A DNA stretch of 64,000 nt from Chrysopilus asiliformis (GCA_964034945.1 OZ035962.1:99575784-99639783), one strand, 5' to 3'; shown: positions 12,402 through 24,207, counted from the first letter of the stretch. Notes: a model not told the origin generated them from the letters alone. A program made the numbers and translations.

Positions 12402-12622
12402 GCCTAAACCCCAATCACGCGTTCGTGCGTGCGGCACCCACGCGGTGAAGGTAAAAACTACGCATTTAAATGAGTAAATGTATAATTGCGCGTTGCTCAG
12501 ACGCGTTGCCGCGTCCGTGCCGCGTAGAGTAGGCTCAGTTTCTACTTTTAGACGCGGTGACAACTACTAGATGCCAGAACAAAATCATGCCGCACGCACG
12601 AACGCGTAATTGGGGTTTAGGC
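12402..12622. mobile_element. GC-rich MITE with about 34-base inverted ends (221 bp)
   Basis: GCCTAAACCCCAATCACGCG at the left is matched by the inverse at the right (one difference), extending through TTCGTGCGTGCGGCA. TTAAA flanks both sides (12397-12401 and 12623-12627). It is much richer in CpG than its surroundings. The frame at 12378-12563 is a chance product. Confidence 0.8.
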
Positions 12623-12629
12623 TTAAATT

Positions 12630-14170
12630 ATTTAAATCCCAAAACTTATTTGGTTTAAATAGGCTAAGCACAAATTATTTTTTTAAGAATAGTTGGTGCA
12701 AACAGCCCTTATTTAATTTGGTCTTACTTTGCTTTTCAATTCGAAAGTTTCTGGCACCTGTAATATGCCCTTGTGATATCACAGATAATTTAATTTCACC
12801 CTAAGACAAATTCAGGTTATTTTGTATATTTTTAAACGCATATTTTGCAAATTTTTCATTTTTTCATTTTTTCTTCAATAAATTTTGCGTTGTTTGTTTG
12901 CGGGGAGTTTGTTTGTTAAAATATCGTTATCAGTTGAAATGCCAAAGTGCACGCAAAAAAGCTTTTCCTTTAATAAGTCAGGGGGTTCATTGATTTTTTT
13001 TTCATCGTCTTTTACCCGTACTCTGAAACAAAGAAGAGTGGATAAAGAAAATAAAATTGTGTAAATAAATACAAATAAAAAAAAGTGTCTATGAGTAGAT
13101 GTGGCGTTATTGCGTCAGGTCGTAAAGTGTTTTAGCATACAAGCAATTTTATCAACTACTTTTCAATATATGTATTTATATAAAAAAAAGTCCCCGCAAT
13201 TTGTTGTATTTTGTGGAAGATGTAGATGGGATTTGTATTTTGTATTGTCACTTATTTTAGAAGCTTTAATTCAAAAATTGATTTATTTTTTATAAGCTTT
13301 TGTCTACCCTAATGCTTTTGGTAAGGGCGATGTACTTGTCAGTTGTGGGTGGGTGCAAGCATAAAAATAAGGTTTTTGAATAAATTTCTAAAGTTTCTAT
13401 CCGAAGAAATTATTATGTGTTATATTTGTTTGGAGAAAAGGTCAGAAGATTCTGTGGGTCTACTTGAACGATTTATGAATGTACTCGCTTGTGAAAAGAA
13501 CAATACTGTGTTTTGTAAGGAGCTTGTGATGCTTCAATAACCAATCCCCAGTCAGCCTTTAAAGCTGAATCCCACAACAAAAAAAAATCATGCGAAAAAA
13601 AATATATTTTCATCGGATTTTTCTTTTTTGCATTGGCTTACCTTTTTAGAAGGAAAATCAGGCACCGAAAAAAAGATTTCAGTCTTTGTAGGAAATATGT
13701 GGGGAAAGTTTTAGGATACTTTGGCTTTTAAGTGGGATTTAGGAGGTACATAGAGCACGTGTAGAACGTTATAAAATAATTTTGTTTATGGTTACTGGAA
13801 GTTTTGCTGTACAAAAACACAGAAAACCAACCATGGGGGTTTTCTAGTCAATTTTGGACGATAAATATTATACACACCTGGGGCTAAACATATCATGATA
13901 TCATCTTAGCTTAACAATTTGGAACATTTCTGTTAAAGACATTTCAGTACCTATGCTGGAAACTTATCTATTCAATAAGAAATTTGATAAATCAATAAGC
14001 AGATATCAAAAAAACGCAAATTTTAAACTGAAGGCAGCTTATAATTGACTATTTTTTACATTATTTTAAAACATAACAACAGCTAGCACTGAAGATATAT
14101 TTGCGTTATTCAGAAACATTTAGTTTATCTTCAATTCTAACTCAAAAATTCGCAAAAATCGAATAGTTTG
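12630..14170. other. No gene or element recognised
   Basis: AT-rich sequence with short chance frames only (for example 13343-13540). No inverted ends, no splice-bounded coding block and no RNA gene were seen. Confidence 0.4.
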
Positions 14171-14177
14171 GTTGGTT

Positions 14178-14449
14178 CACTCAGGAAAATGGAGGCTAAC
14201 TCGACGACCTACATACGGCGTAATTGGCCTCGGGCAGGCGCGCGTTCGCCTGCATGTGGGCAAGTAAAACTGAGTTGACCTGTGGTCGGAGAAATTCTGA
14301 AATTAAGCCACCAGCAGGTGAAGTAGGGCATTGGGAGCTGCACGAGTTGACCTTAGATAGGTTAACTCTGACCGCTGGCTGGCTTACAGACACCTCTGTA
14401 AGGTCAGAGTTAACCTGACAAAAAGTTGACCTGGACATTTTTCTGAGTG
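14178..14449. mobile_element. MITE with CACTCAG ends and an internal hairpin (272 bp)
   Basis: CACTCAGGAAAATG at the left pairs with CATTTTTCTGAGTG at the right. Inside, AGGTTAACTCTGACC (14359-14373) is exactly inverted at 14402-14416. The unit is noticeably GC-rich. Short frames on both strands follow from this and are not supported as genes. No clear target duplication. Confidence 0.7.
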
Positions 14450-14454
14450 TTGTC

Positions 14455-15900
14455 GAGTTGAATCGTAAACCATCAGATCCCAGATTTTAATCGAAACCTG
14501 TGTGCTTTTAGGAAAAAATAAGTAATATAACAAGATTTAAAGAACATAAAATTATCTACAATTTTTCCTATAACGGTTTTTACGTTATGTTATTTGAAAA
14601 AATGTTATTTTTTACATATTTTTTCCGAAAATTAAATATTGCAGAGGAAAGTTTTGTGCTCATCACAACAGACATTTTTTCCACCAATCAAGCATAAATT
14701 TCCTTAAACTCATCTAATTACACTCACTAATGAGCGTATATCTTAATATTGATGTAACAACTATTTGATAAATTTATTTATACACGATGTTAGCATATGT
14801 GCCCGCATATATGAAGATAATCCAATCATGAGTCTTATAAGACACGCTTTAACTAATCATTGGAGCTTAATTATGAGGAAAATGAAAAACAAATTCCCAT
14901 AAATAGAAAGAAAAGTCTCATTTAGCAAACGGAGATCTGTGTGTGCGTTTAATTAAAAGTTTTATCCTTTGAGGACATTATTAATTTCATTGAACTCATA
15001 AATTCTGTCAGAATTTATTTCGTTGATAGTCTCAAAAGTTTTCATTCATGACTTTTAATCTTTTTTTTATTATTTTTTGTTTATGAAGACGACTAGTATA
15101 AATTTCTGTTTATTTCATGTTCTGATCGCAATCCCAATTCGATTCATTTATTTGTACTTTTGTTGCTTGGTTTGAATCTATTTCACTGAGTTTATCATTC
15201 CTCAGCCATACTTCTCGTAGTGTTTGATTTGTTCTTTTAAAATTAGCTTTTTGTGTATGTAAGAACATAAAAAGGAATTGCAAGTTCCTTGGACGATCAA
15301 CATTGGAGGGCGATTCGAATGGATAACAGGGTATAGGATAGAAATGATGGGCACTGTCTGCAAGAAGGAAATTGAGACGGAAATTTTGCAGACAGAAAAG
15401 CTTCGAAATGAGCAAACACGGAAAGTTAAGAAATTGCCTGAGGTGAAGCGTGAACTTTAAATGGTATCCTTTGAACTGTCGAGACAGTTTGAATTGTTAA
15501 TATAATGTATTTTTTTTTTTAGATTTGAGCTGATAGTATATAAACGAAAACAAGATTTGTATTTACTAGATATTATCCAATGTGAAACAAGTTTTATATT
15601 TATTTTATTTGTAGGATTTTTTTATTTTCATATATGTCTGAAACTTTATTTAATTTGATATTTTTCCATCATTTTATGTTTGATAAAGTATTTACTACTT
15701 TTCAATTTATCTTTTGATTCACAATTTATGTTTCCTAAGGAATATTTCCATTGCAATATAAGAAAGTTGATTTTTTACAATGAATAAAAAATATAGGAAA
15801 AAGTTTATGATCTTTCTTCGATCAAAACTGTACTGTTTTTCAAGCTATAAAAAAATCTTCAAACACGAAAAAAATTTCATAATTGTCAGCATTGCTCCAG
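14455..15900. other. No gene recognised
   Basis: Mostly AT-rich. A less AT-rich patch at about 15270-15460 has open frames on both strands (60 codons on +, 101 on -), without recognisable motifs or splice context. Confidence 0.35.
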
Positions 15901-15903
15901 TAA

Positions 15904-16036
15904 TGCTTGGATCAGATATGGCTACTTTCGTTGCGGTGTACAAAGAAAAACTGTCAATTTTATTGCAGCCGCTGCAGTTTTTCTGGCAGTTTTTCTTCGT
16001 GCAGCGCGGCAAAAGTAGCCATGTCTGATCCAGGCA
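15904..16036. mobile_element. Short hairpin MITE (133 bp)
   Basis: TGCTTGGATCAGATATGGCT at the left is mirrored at the right by AGCCATGTCTGATCCAGGCA; pairing continues as CTACTTT/AAAGTAG and AGAAAAACTG/CAGTTTTTCT. The outer flanks are TAA on the left and TAA on the right. Confidence 0.7.
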
Positions 16037-16778
16037 TAAGATAAAGACCTGGTTATAAAATACGCCACGCTAGTTTATCGGATACCCCCCTCCTTCACTA
16101 AACTATTTCAAGATTTATTGTATGAAGCTGGGTACCATCGTTTCAACCGTGACGTTAACGGTTGGCATTGACTTAAGTCACCCGCTAATGTCACCGTTGA
16201 CATACATGCTTTTTGGGCAATGTCCTTATTTTGACGTCTATTTCATACGCAGGACAGTAATAAATAAAGACGAAAACAATCTTAAGCGGACTTACCATGA
16301 CGAGCTTCATTTTTGAAAAGGAAGGTCTCAGTAGAAAGATAACTAGCCGCTAGTATGTCAGTAGAGGCGCGTTATCTTTGTTAGTCATTAGTTTTTCAAC
16401 TGGGATGTTTATTTTAAAAAATGAGGCTCGTTATAGTTTTACGATAATTCAAAAACTATTAATTTTAGAAATAGCAGGGCAACGGGTTTCTTATTTTCTT
16501 TTATCAAAACCTACATGCAAGCAGCATGGCAATACTTACCTGCGTTTGAAATAGCCTTGTTATGTCATTTAATTTTTTTTTTCCTTCATTCAATCGTTTT
16601 CGAAAAACATACGCAAATTAGTTTGATTTGTATGGAAGAGGGGAAAAAAGACTCAAAATTAGAGCCTGGCTATATTTTTCCTGCAATATTTAGACATTTT
16701 CACTTGATTTTTGAGACCTGCTACAAAACTCCTCTCTTGCTATTTTCTGAAACTCCGATAGAATTTTGAAAATTCATA

Positions 16779-17395
16779 AATTTATTCCTGAATTACACCC
16801 GAACCATATAAAACCGTTCGAATAAATTTCGCGAAATTTATTTATCTATCGCAGAATAAAATCACTAACACAGCCTTTACACGCGTCTGTAGAGCTGACA
16901 CAGTCGCTGACACAGTCTCGTGTAAATGCTTACTGGCACTGACAAGTCTGTACTGACGGGACATTTTTGTAGTCAGTACAGACATGCCAGTAATTTGACA
17001 TTTCAGACTTCTAAGATGGCGGAAAATGAAGAATTTGAGGTAAATCTATTAAATTATTATGAATTCACTGTTTTTAATTCTTTTTTTTTTTACTTTTAGA
17101 ACTCTCAGCAGACTAACTAGGAACGATATAATTAAAATAATGAAGCATACGAGCAAAATTCATGCCTCTGAAATACGAGGGACTGTAGCTGTGTTACAAA
17201 CGAAATCATTTTGAAAATGAACTGGCTGCCAGTTCGCTAAATCTCTTCTAATTCGTTGTCAGTAATTTGACATTTGGAGTCTGTGCTACTGACAGACTTT
17301 ATAGTCGCGTGTAAAGGCCGGGTTAGCAAAAGTTGTCAAAATTTGAATTTATTCGGACGGTTTTATATGGTTCGGGTGTATTTCAGAAATAAATT
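16779..17395. mobile_element. Inverted-repeat element with a second element inserted
   Basis: The outer inverted repeat is about 50 bases: ACACCCGAACCATATAAAAC (16795 on) is mirrored near 17360-17380, with AAATTTATTCCTGAA mirrored outside it. A related segment occurs in the arms of the 22.7-27.1 kb foldback. The element at 16865-17326 sits inside it. Confidence 0.7.
16865..17326. mobile_element. Nested DNA-transposon-like element with a possible two-exon mini-frame (462 bp)
   Basis: Ends CTAACACAGCCTTTACACGC and the imperfect inverse (GCGTGTAAAGGCCGGGTTAG). Inside is ATGGCGGAAAATGAAGAATT (17016 on), followed by a GAG/GTAAAT donor at 17039/17040, a pyrimidine-rich tract, a TTTTAG acceptor at 17099 and then six codons and TAG (17118-17120). 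The 60-base putative intron is of fly size. The 14-residue product is probably what remains of a transposase gene after internal deletion. Confidence 0.65.
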
Positions 17396-17950
17396 TCTGG
17401 ATTTTGTTTCGTAGCGTAAACGGTTGTGCAATATAAATTTAGTGTCGCAGAATAAAATTCGCGAAATAAAGTGTTAGGTGTAAACTGCACCTTATAGTTT
17501 TAAATTTAAACTGTGGCAACAATATTCTTTCTTTTTCTTTACAAGTGGTTGAAATTTCCATTCATGTAATATTTTTCAAGGCTAGCTGATTTTATATTTC
17601 TCAACAAATTTTCAATTCCATACCGGAAGGATTGAAACACCCGGTTCAAGCTGTTTGCAATTTTCAATTTGATCAAATTTTATATTCAATTTCTTCAATT
17701 GCAAATGTGAGTCATTTTCCATGTATAAAAATTGGATTTTCCAAGAATCAGATGGTTCTATGACAATTGATAACACTTTAGCTAAAGTAAACAAGTTGCA
17801 ATTTGTCGAAAAAGGACAGTAAAATGACATGCTACCAATAGAAGAAACATCGGCTCATAGGGGGTTATGTCAGGTTATGACGGTTTCTTTCTTGTTTGAC
17901 TTAATTCCATAAACATTGTATTTTCACGAGTAAACAGACTTTATACTAAT

Positions 17951-18332
17951 GCTACATTTACACGAATGACAAATTTGTCATTTTTTTCTTGTCATTATGT
18001 TAATTCCCGTGTAAATGGCATAATTTTTGTAATTTTTTCTGTCAGAAAATGTCAATCTCTCATAAAAGAATGAACTTGTCCATTCTTTTATGCCAGATTG
18101 TCATTCATACAAAGGCAATATTAGTTATGACAAAAGTTGAATACTAAAGTTGTCATAACCAATATTGCGTTTGCACGAATGACAATCTGGCATAAAAGAA
18201 TGGACAAGTTCATTCTTTTATGAGAGATTGACATTTTCTGACAGAAAAAATTACAAAAATTATGCCATTTACACGGGAATTAACATAATGACAAGAAAAA
18301 AATGACAAATTTGTCATTCGTGTAAATGTAGC
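17951..18332. mobile_element. Palindromic foldback MITE, copy 2 (382 bp)
   Basis: Same ends, length and loop as the copy at 4796-5177, with about four base differences by eye (for example CATACAAAGGC for CGTGCAAACGC in the left arm). Flanks read AAT on the left and ATA on the right, consistent with a two-base AT duplication but not proof of it. Confidence 0.92.
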
Positions 18333-18334
18333 AT

Positions 18335-18645
18335 AACTTGTGTATCCGCTTCTTGACAACAAACCAGAGCTAAGCAAAGTTAAATAATAAGAAAAACCGT
18401 CTACCCTCGTAAGCTTCTTTGGAGTAACTTCTCCATCTTATGACGCATCTGAATTGAGAGCAAGCAAATATTTTCTTGACAATAACATAAAACCTACAGT
18501 AGCTTCTAAAGGAATGAGACTGACTCAGATTGTCTGATTGACTGCCGTTTTCGAAATGAAAGCATATACGAGTTAAATGTATCCGTGTATATCAATAGTG
18601 TTCTTTACAATAGATACAAGTAATTTAAACATTTCGTAAATACGT
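18335..18645. other. No feature recognised
   Basis: About 310 bases between the palindromic element and the start of (GTCY)n copy 2. No open frame of note and no inverted repeat. Confidence 0.35.
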
Positions 18646-19202
18646 TTTTATAACCGTATGGTGAAACCAAAGGGTATATTAACTTTGCCTTACCGTTTGT
18701 AACGCCAAGATCCCGCTATCACACACAAAAATGAATTACACCAGTGAGTTTAGAATGAATAAAAAAATTGATTTTTGCATGTCCGTCCGTCTGTGGGGCG
18801 GATTGCGAGGGCACGGATTGAGCTAGAGACTTGAAAGTTTACACAGATCCGTTTTTCGTAAAATGCGAGGCTAAGTTCGTTCATGGGCAAAAATGGACCA
18901 TTAAGGGAGGGGGGGGGGGGGGACCCCTCATAAGAACGAAAACGTTTTTTGTGAATATCCCAAAAACGGTGCATCTTATCAAAAAAGTGCAACAAAAGTT
19001 ATTTAGGATATGATTCTACATAAAACTACCATACATCAAAATTTTAAAAAATCTTGTTGAAAAGTTTGACTTCAAAGTGGAATTTTGGTACAACTGTTCG
19101 AATTTTGATACGAATATCACCATACGGGTCTCCAATGATTGCCAGATTTATTTATTTATTTATTACATCAACAGGTAAAGCACCATCTGATATTAATATA
19201 AG

Positions 19203-21359
19203 TTAAGTTGATTCTTTATATATAAGATTTTTAAAACAACTTTTGCTTAGGTTAAAGTCAAAAATATTATAATGTTTATTAAAAATAATAGACATTGACG
19301 AAATCGGTTCAGAACGACCATAATTTGTTCTGTGAAAGTCGTTATAAATAAAATCATTTTTCGGTCTAGTACGTATATTTCCATGCAAATTTAGCTTATT
19401 AAGTAAAGTTGGTGAACCAATATTCCCCACAAGTAAGTCTGCAATAAAAGTTGCGGCATAGACTTCACGACGTTTACTAAGCTGCGGCAAGTTTAGAAGT
19501 TTCAATCTTTGCTCATAAGGAGGTAGAAGTAGATAATTGTCCCAAGGTAAAAGTCGAAGAGCAAAACGCATGAAACGTTTCTGAATAGCTTCCAATCTAG
19601 AAATATGAACTTCATAGCCAGGCGTCCAGACAACACAAGCATATTCTAAAATAGGACGAACAAACGCGCAATATAAAGCTTTCAACACAAAAGGATCCGT
19701 CAGTTCTTTAGACCAGCGCTTAACAAAGCCTAACATAGAATTAGCGCGACTAATTACATCATTTATATGTAAACTAAAATCTAATTTGGCATCCAGTAGT
19801 ACACCAAGATCATTAACGACATGCGAATGACTTAGCGGGCAACCATTCAAAAAATAAATAAAATTATCAAAATTTCTTTTCCGGCTAAAGGACATAACAG
19901 TACATTTTGAAGTGTTGATGACCAGTCCATTCTTTATACACCACTCGTTAAATATATCAAGTTGATCTTGAAGTAAGAAAGAATCATGGATATTTTTAAT
20001 AGTCAAGTAAAATTTTAAATCGTCAGCGAAACCCAGAACATTAACAAATTGTATAGTTGAAAACAAGTCATTTATAAATAAAATAAAAAGCAGGGGTCCC
20101 AAATGGCTTCCTTGCGGAACGCCCGACGATGCAATAGATATGCGTGAAAATGCATTAGAAAATAACACACTAAAAGACCGGTTATGCAAATATGAAGCTA
20201 ACCACATACATAAGGCTTTGGAAAACCCTAACTTTTCTAATTTGAATATAAGCAGGTTGTGAGGAAGCGTGTCAAAGGCTTTACTGAAATCAGTATAAAT
20301 GCAATCCACTTGACACCCCGATTCTATTGAATTCATGCAAAAATTGGTAAGTTCGACAAGATTAGTAGCAGTGGATCTTCCTTTTATAAAACCATGTTGT
20401 TTATCAGATAAAAGCGATTTGCATTGAAAAGATACGTATCTGCACACTATTGCTTCGAAGATCTTAGGTATGGGTGCAAGCTTCGCAATGGGTCTGTAAT
20501 TTTCAACATCAGTTTTGCTACCCTTTTTGTGAATTGGAATAATAAAAAAGTATTTCCATTTTGATGGGAACACACTAGACGATAAAGACAAATTAAATAA
20601 ATAAGTTAAAGGATCAGCAAGCGACGAGACACAATTGGCAAGGAAACCGGCAGGAATCCCATCCGGTGTAACAGAAAAGTCATCATCTAAGTTAGATAAA
20701 GCCACCAAGATATCACTTGAGTTAATTCTCAAGCTATCAATAGTCGTACACGTAGTATCCGTCAAATAATTAAAATAATTAAAATCTATATCACAGTTTG
20801 AATTGGTAAATGCTTTGCCAAAAAAATCATTAAACATATTCGATATTTCAATTGGGCTATCACTGGATGAATCGTTATAATTTAATACAGATACATTCTG
20901 ATTCGACTTACGTTTACTGGATATGAAGTTCCAAAATTTACATGGATTGTTTTTAATTTCCTTTTTCATTTTATCAAGGTAACAACCGTATAAATATTTT
21001 GAGTAACTATAAAATAATTTGCGAAGATAAGAATATATTAAATAGTCACTATCCTGCTTAGTTAGATTGTATCTACGCCAAGCTGAATTGCGTTGATTAC
21101 GTAACTCCCGAATTTTAGAATCATACCAACAAGGAGCAGAAAATACTCGTTTGCTCTTGACTTCTGGGACATGTTTTTTAATAGTTTCAAATAAAACTGT
21201 ATAGAATTTATCAATTGCCGAATCAATGTTGGGGTCGTTATAAATCAATTTCGTCCAATCTATTTTTGAAAGGTGCTCATTTACTTTACAATAGTCAGTC
21301 ATTTTGAAATTATACATATAAATAAGGAAAATTACAATAATTAGAACTAAAAGGTCCAA
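19203..21359 (-). pseudogene. LINE reverse transcriptase domain (CR1/Jockey-like superfamily), incomplete ORF2
   Basis: The open frame is 718 codons but lacks its natural N-terminus; the first 20 or so residues are read through from a frame change. Reverse transcriptase motifs in order: HKKGSK at about 277, NYRPI at 287, QHGFIKGRST at 321, DFSKAFDTLPH at 357, SGVPQGSHLGPLLF at 412, and the catalytic FADD at 444-447. A typical post-RT segment (VWTPGYEVHISRLEAIQKRF) follows. In a full element this domain copies the RNA into DNA at a nick made by the endonuclease. The FADD box and GVPQGSHLGPLLF style suggest a CR1-like clade (Daphne/Crack/Kiri group); the clade is uncertain. The frame itself has no internal stop, so degradation is limited to the 5' truncation and the frame break. 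Confidence 0.88.
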
Positions 21360-21540
21360 AAAACGTTGAAGTGCAGCTAATAACGAACGCAGGATGATCA
21401 GGCACCTCTTTCAGCAATATGTTGTCAGGTCTATTCACAGCAGCATCCAAAGGATCTGTGATGAAGGCAAGATCCAGGATTCGATTTCGGTGATTTACAA
21501 TAGAGTTCATCTGCATTAATCCACCAGCCAGCATACTATC
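21350..21540 (-). pseudogene. Remnant of LINE apurinic endonuclease domain, out of frame with the RT
   Basis: A second - strand frame directly upstream of the RT reads NSIVNHRNRILDLAFITDP and then VPDHPAFVIS. This fits the last strands of an APE-type LINE endonuclease (the LDLxF and (S)DHxP motifs). It is in a different frame from the RT frame, which starts at 21359, so at least one small insertion or deletion separates them. Everything N-terminal is missing. Confidence 0.7.
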
Positions 21541-21574
21541 GATTGGCAATTATAGCTTTTGTTATGTTTATTAT

Positions 21575-22050
21575 ATTAAAATTATACATTTATAATTTCA
21601 AGTGAAACGGACTACAATTGCAAAAATTCATTGAAATTTAAAGTATGATAGTCAATTACGCGACCGTCACACAACGCATATTGCAAAATATACGTGGTTA
21701 CAAATTAGTCACACTAACGTTTACATGACTGTTTTGGCCCAGTTATTTTGTGACTATCGTTACAAAGTAACGGTTGCGCAACGGCTTCTGCGAAACTCTT
21801 TTATGACTATCGTATACTATTGTATAATCGTTTTTGCAGAAACTATTTTCTAACCAAGTGTGGAAGGGTGAGGAGGAAAATCAAGTAAGACGTCACTGTA
21901 AACTTGCATCATAAGTGTACACCAGCAGATGCTGTAGAATGAATTCCTTGGTCCAAAATTTGATTATTTATGCCTCGATAGCACTATTTATTAGTGAATT
22001 ATAAACGCCCACAATAGAAACAACGAAAAACAACAACAACTTTTCGATCA
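21575..22050. other. No gene; diverged relatives of the adjacent minisatellite
   Basis: Scattered motifs such as GACCGTCACACAAC and TTACAAAGTAACGGTT (21660-21780) resemble the 40-base units at 22052-22260, without regular spacing. Confidence 0.35.
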
Positions 22051-22051
22051 C

Positions 22052-22260
22052 TCCCAAAGTGACTGATTTGCGATGGTTTTTTGGTGACCGGTCACAAAAT
22101 AACTGATTTACAACGATTTTGTGGTAACCCGTGGCAAAATAACCAATTTATAACCGTTTTTTGCTACCGGTGACAAAGTAACCGATCGCAAACAGTTAGT
22201 TTTTGACCGGTCACAAAGTAACCGTCACATAAATGGATTTGCAACCGTCACTTTGCAAAC
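22052..22260 (+). repeat. Diverged minisatellite of about 40-base units
   Basis: Four or so units follow the pattern GTCACAAAGTAACCGATTTA, then CAACCGTTTTTTGGTGACCG. Unit junctions create GTGACCGGTCAC, a perfect 12-base palindrome (22084-22095), repeated in shorter form at 22205-22214. Copies differ at many positions, so the array is old. Confidence 0.7.
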
Positions 22261-22380
22261 CATGGCCACATTGAAATCGGAGTTGCAAATGATTGCTTGG
22301 GAATGTCAAAATTGCATTAAATTCTACACTCTTAAATGCATATTACGGATAAATGAAAGTAAATTACAACAAAAATCGTT

Positions 22381-22675
22381 GTGAATTTAAGCGTGTTCTA
22401 CTGTAGCTGCAATGGATTTTTTCTGGTGGAATTCATTTCCCTGTCACAAATATTCAGTTTGTCTGGATTCCATTTGTGTGTAATCTTTATGCATCTAAAT
22501 ATTATGACAGACTGCTATGATGACAACATATTTTTTTCTCCAAAGTATTCGTATTTCTTGTGTTCAGGATATCCAACATCGCCACCTACTCACAATAGTA
22601 TCAACTTAGAAAATCTTATCCAATTGCATACACATTTCGATTCCGACCAAATAAAACAATGTATATTCACAAACT
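22381..22675. other. No gene recognised left of the foldback
   Basis: A 114-codon open frame (22381-22725, +) begins here but runs into the foldback arm and shows no motif. It is treated as chance. Confidence 0.3.
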
Positions 22676-22679
22676 TCAT

Positions 22680-24207
22680 TTCCTCCAAATCATTGTTCTC
22701 TTATTGTGCATTTCTCAAATGTTAAACCAGCAAACAGGTGAAGCAAAACAGCAAAATTGTTTTAGTCAGGACCAATGAACCATTCCGTCCGCTGTGTCGC
22801 ATAAAACTCAAATGAATTTCAATTATGTGGGAAAAAATCTGAAAGGAGGGATTCTAGTATGAAAAATGAACACAATTGGTTTTATAACATTTACGGGCAC
22901 ATTTCAATTTAGTATGCATGAAGGTGTTGAAATCCCTGACCGCATACCGTAATAATAAATAGAAGTATTGAAGCTTGCGGAAAGCTCCACAAACATTTTA
23001 TATTATTTAGATAAGGCAAAAAATTATCCTGTTTTGATTGCTCCCTGGCAATAGTAGCTTTTCTTATGTTTCTTATTATGCATTTAAAACATGAGAAAAG
23101 TACACCAAATGACTAATGACATTTAAATGTAGGAATTTCTCTCATTTGTCGGCATGGCACTCTCACCGAACGCACGCAAATCATGGCGAACGCATGAGCG
23201 TATATGGTCCATTCGCCTAAATCTGCCTGATTCGCCTAAATCTGCTTGATTCGCCTAAGTTTAAGTGCATTCGACTTGAGTTAGACGAATGTGTGGATGG
23301 GGTTTGCAGACTTGCGCTCGCTTAAATCTATTAAACTGCTCGCCAGATTGAGTACGATTTGCCCGCATTTGGCAAGAGTGTAGTAGCAGTATTAGAACTC
23401 ATTCTGCGCCACTTATTCATCTATCGCCGAATAACATCACTTAGCAAAGTTCTAAGATCTCAATTTTAATTTTATTTGAAAAAATTCAAGTTAAGACTTT
23501 TTCGGGAATAAATTTCTGGAATTTGGTGTTACAGAAATAAACTCCCTCAATAAAGTGTCAGATCTAAACGTCCCTCAGGAGTCACGTGTAACTTATTAGA
23601 TATGTAATAAATAAACAAATAATTAAATGCAGGACAAACGGACGTACGCGGGATATCTCTTAAAATTAAATTTCTTCAATTATAAGGAAATGTTAAGAAT
23701 CCCAGACATATCGAAACTTACTATTAAATCATTAAAGGAGCCCCCTATCAAGACGGTGAAATTTTGTCAATCAGGTGCAAAAAAAAGTTACGCGTTGCAG
23801 ACTCCAGATCTGAAAATACTAAGAAATTCTTAAAATACTAAAAATAGAAGATGTTGTGTAACGTAGGAAAAACTATTGGCTTTTGGTTAAAAATAACTTT
23901 CTCTTACTTATCCGACATTGAATTATGATAAACAGCCTGAGATTGACATGTCGGGCACCTCCATTATACAACGTAAAGCTAGGAAATTCTGCAATAGTTG
24001 CAAAAAGTGTTATGGTATAGCCCTCTACTAGGCAGTGAAAGAGTTTTTCTCAATCCATCAAGAATTTCTCAATTTCACAGCATGAATGCAAATGTGAAAT
24101 TGTTACGATAAGTGACGTGTTACCAAATCTATATAGACTTTTGTAGGTTTAATTATTTAATCGTTATTTCATTGGAGTTGTCAAACATTATTTTTAACTG
24201 GACGTTG
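22680..24207 (+). repeat. Left arm of the foldback element
   Basis: This arm contains the unoccupied mariner target (TA at 22966-22967), a short tandem repeat of about 19 bases (ATTCGCCTAAATCTGCCTG-like, three copies near 23212-23265), a segment related to the 16.8-17.5 kb inverted-repeat element (CTATCGCCGAATAA and AATAAATTTCTGG motifs, 23420-23600), and a 68-codon open frame at 23627-23833 (MQDKRTYAGY...) also present in the other arm. The frame has no recognised domain. Confidence 0.8.

Larger units (their letters stand above)
19149..21540 (-). mobile_element. 5'-truncated non-LTR retrotransposon (LINE), about 2.4 kb
   Basis: The 3' end on the - strand is a short (TAAA)n-like tail, seen on the + strand as TTTATTTATTTATTTATT from 19148. 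The other end stops inside the endonuclease region, as expected for incomplete reverse transcription. The insert is flanked by GATT at 19145-19148 and 21541-21544. Outside the GATT copies, a (GTCY)n repeat-family copy continues (GCCAGATT on the left, GGCAATTATAGC on the right), so the element landed in a pre-existing repeat. Confidence 0.85.
18648..21570 (+). mobile_element. (GTCY)n mini-me/DINE-like repeat, copy 2, split by the LINE
   Basis: Repeat sequence runs 18648-19148 and resumes at 21541-21570 after the LINE. Its tetranucleotide tract is short (18780-18794), and the block that reads GGGGGGTACCCCCC in other copies has become a long G run (about 18905-18922). Confidence 0.82.

Noticed and set aside
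15110..15460. Frames on both strands in a less AT-rich patch
   Set aside because: No motif or splice context, and both strands are open, so no direction is favoured.
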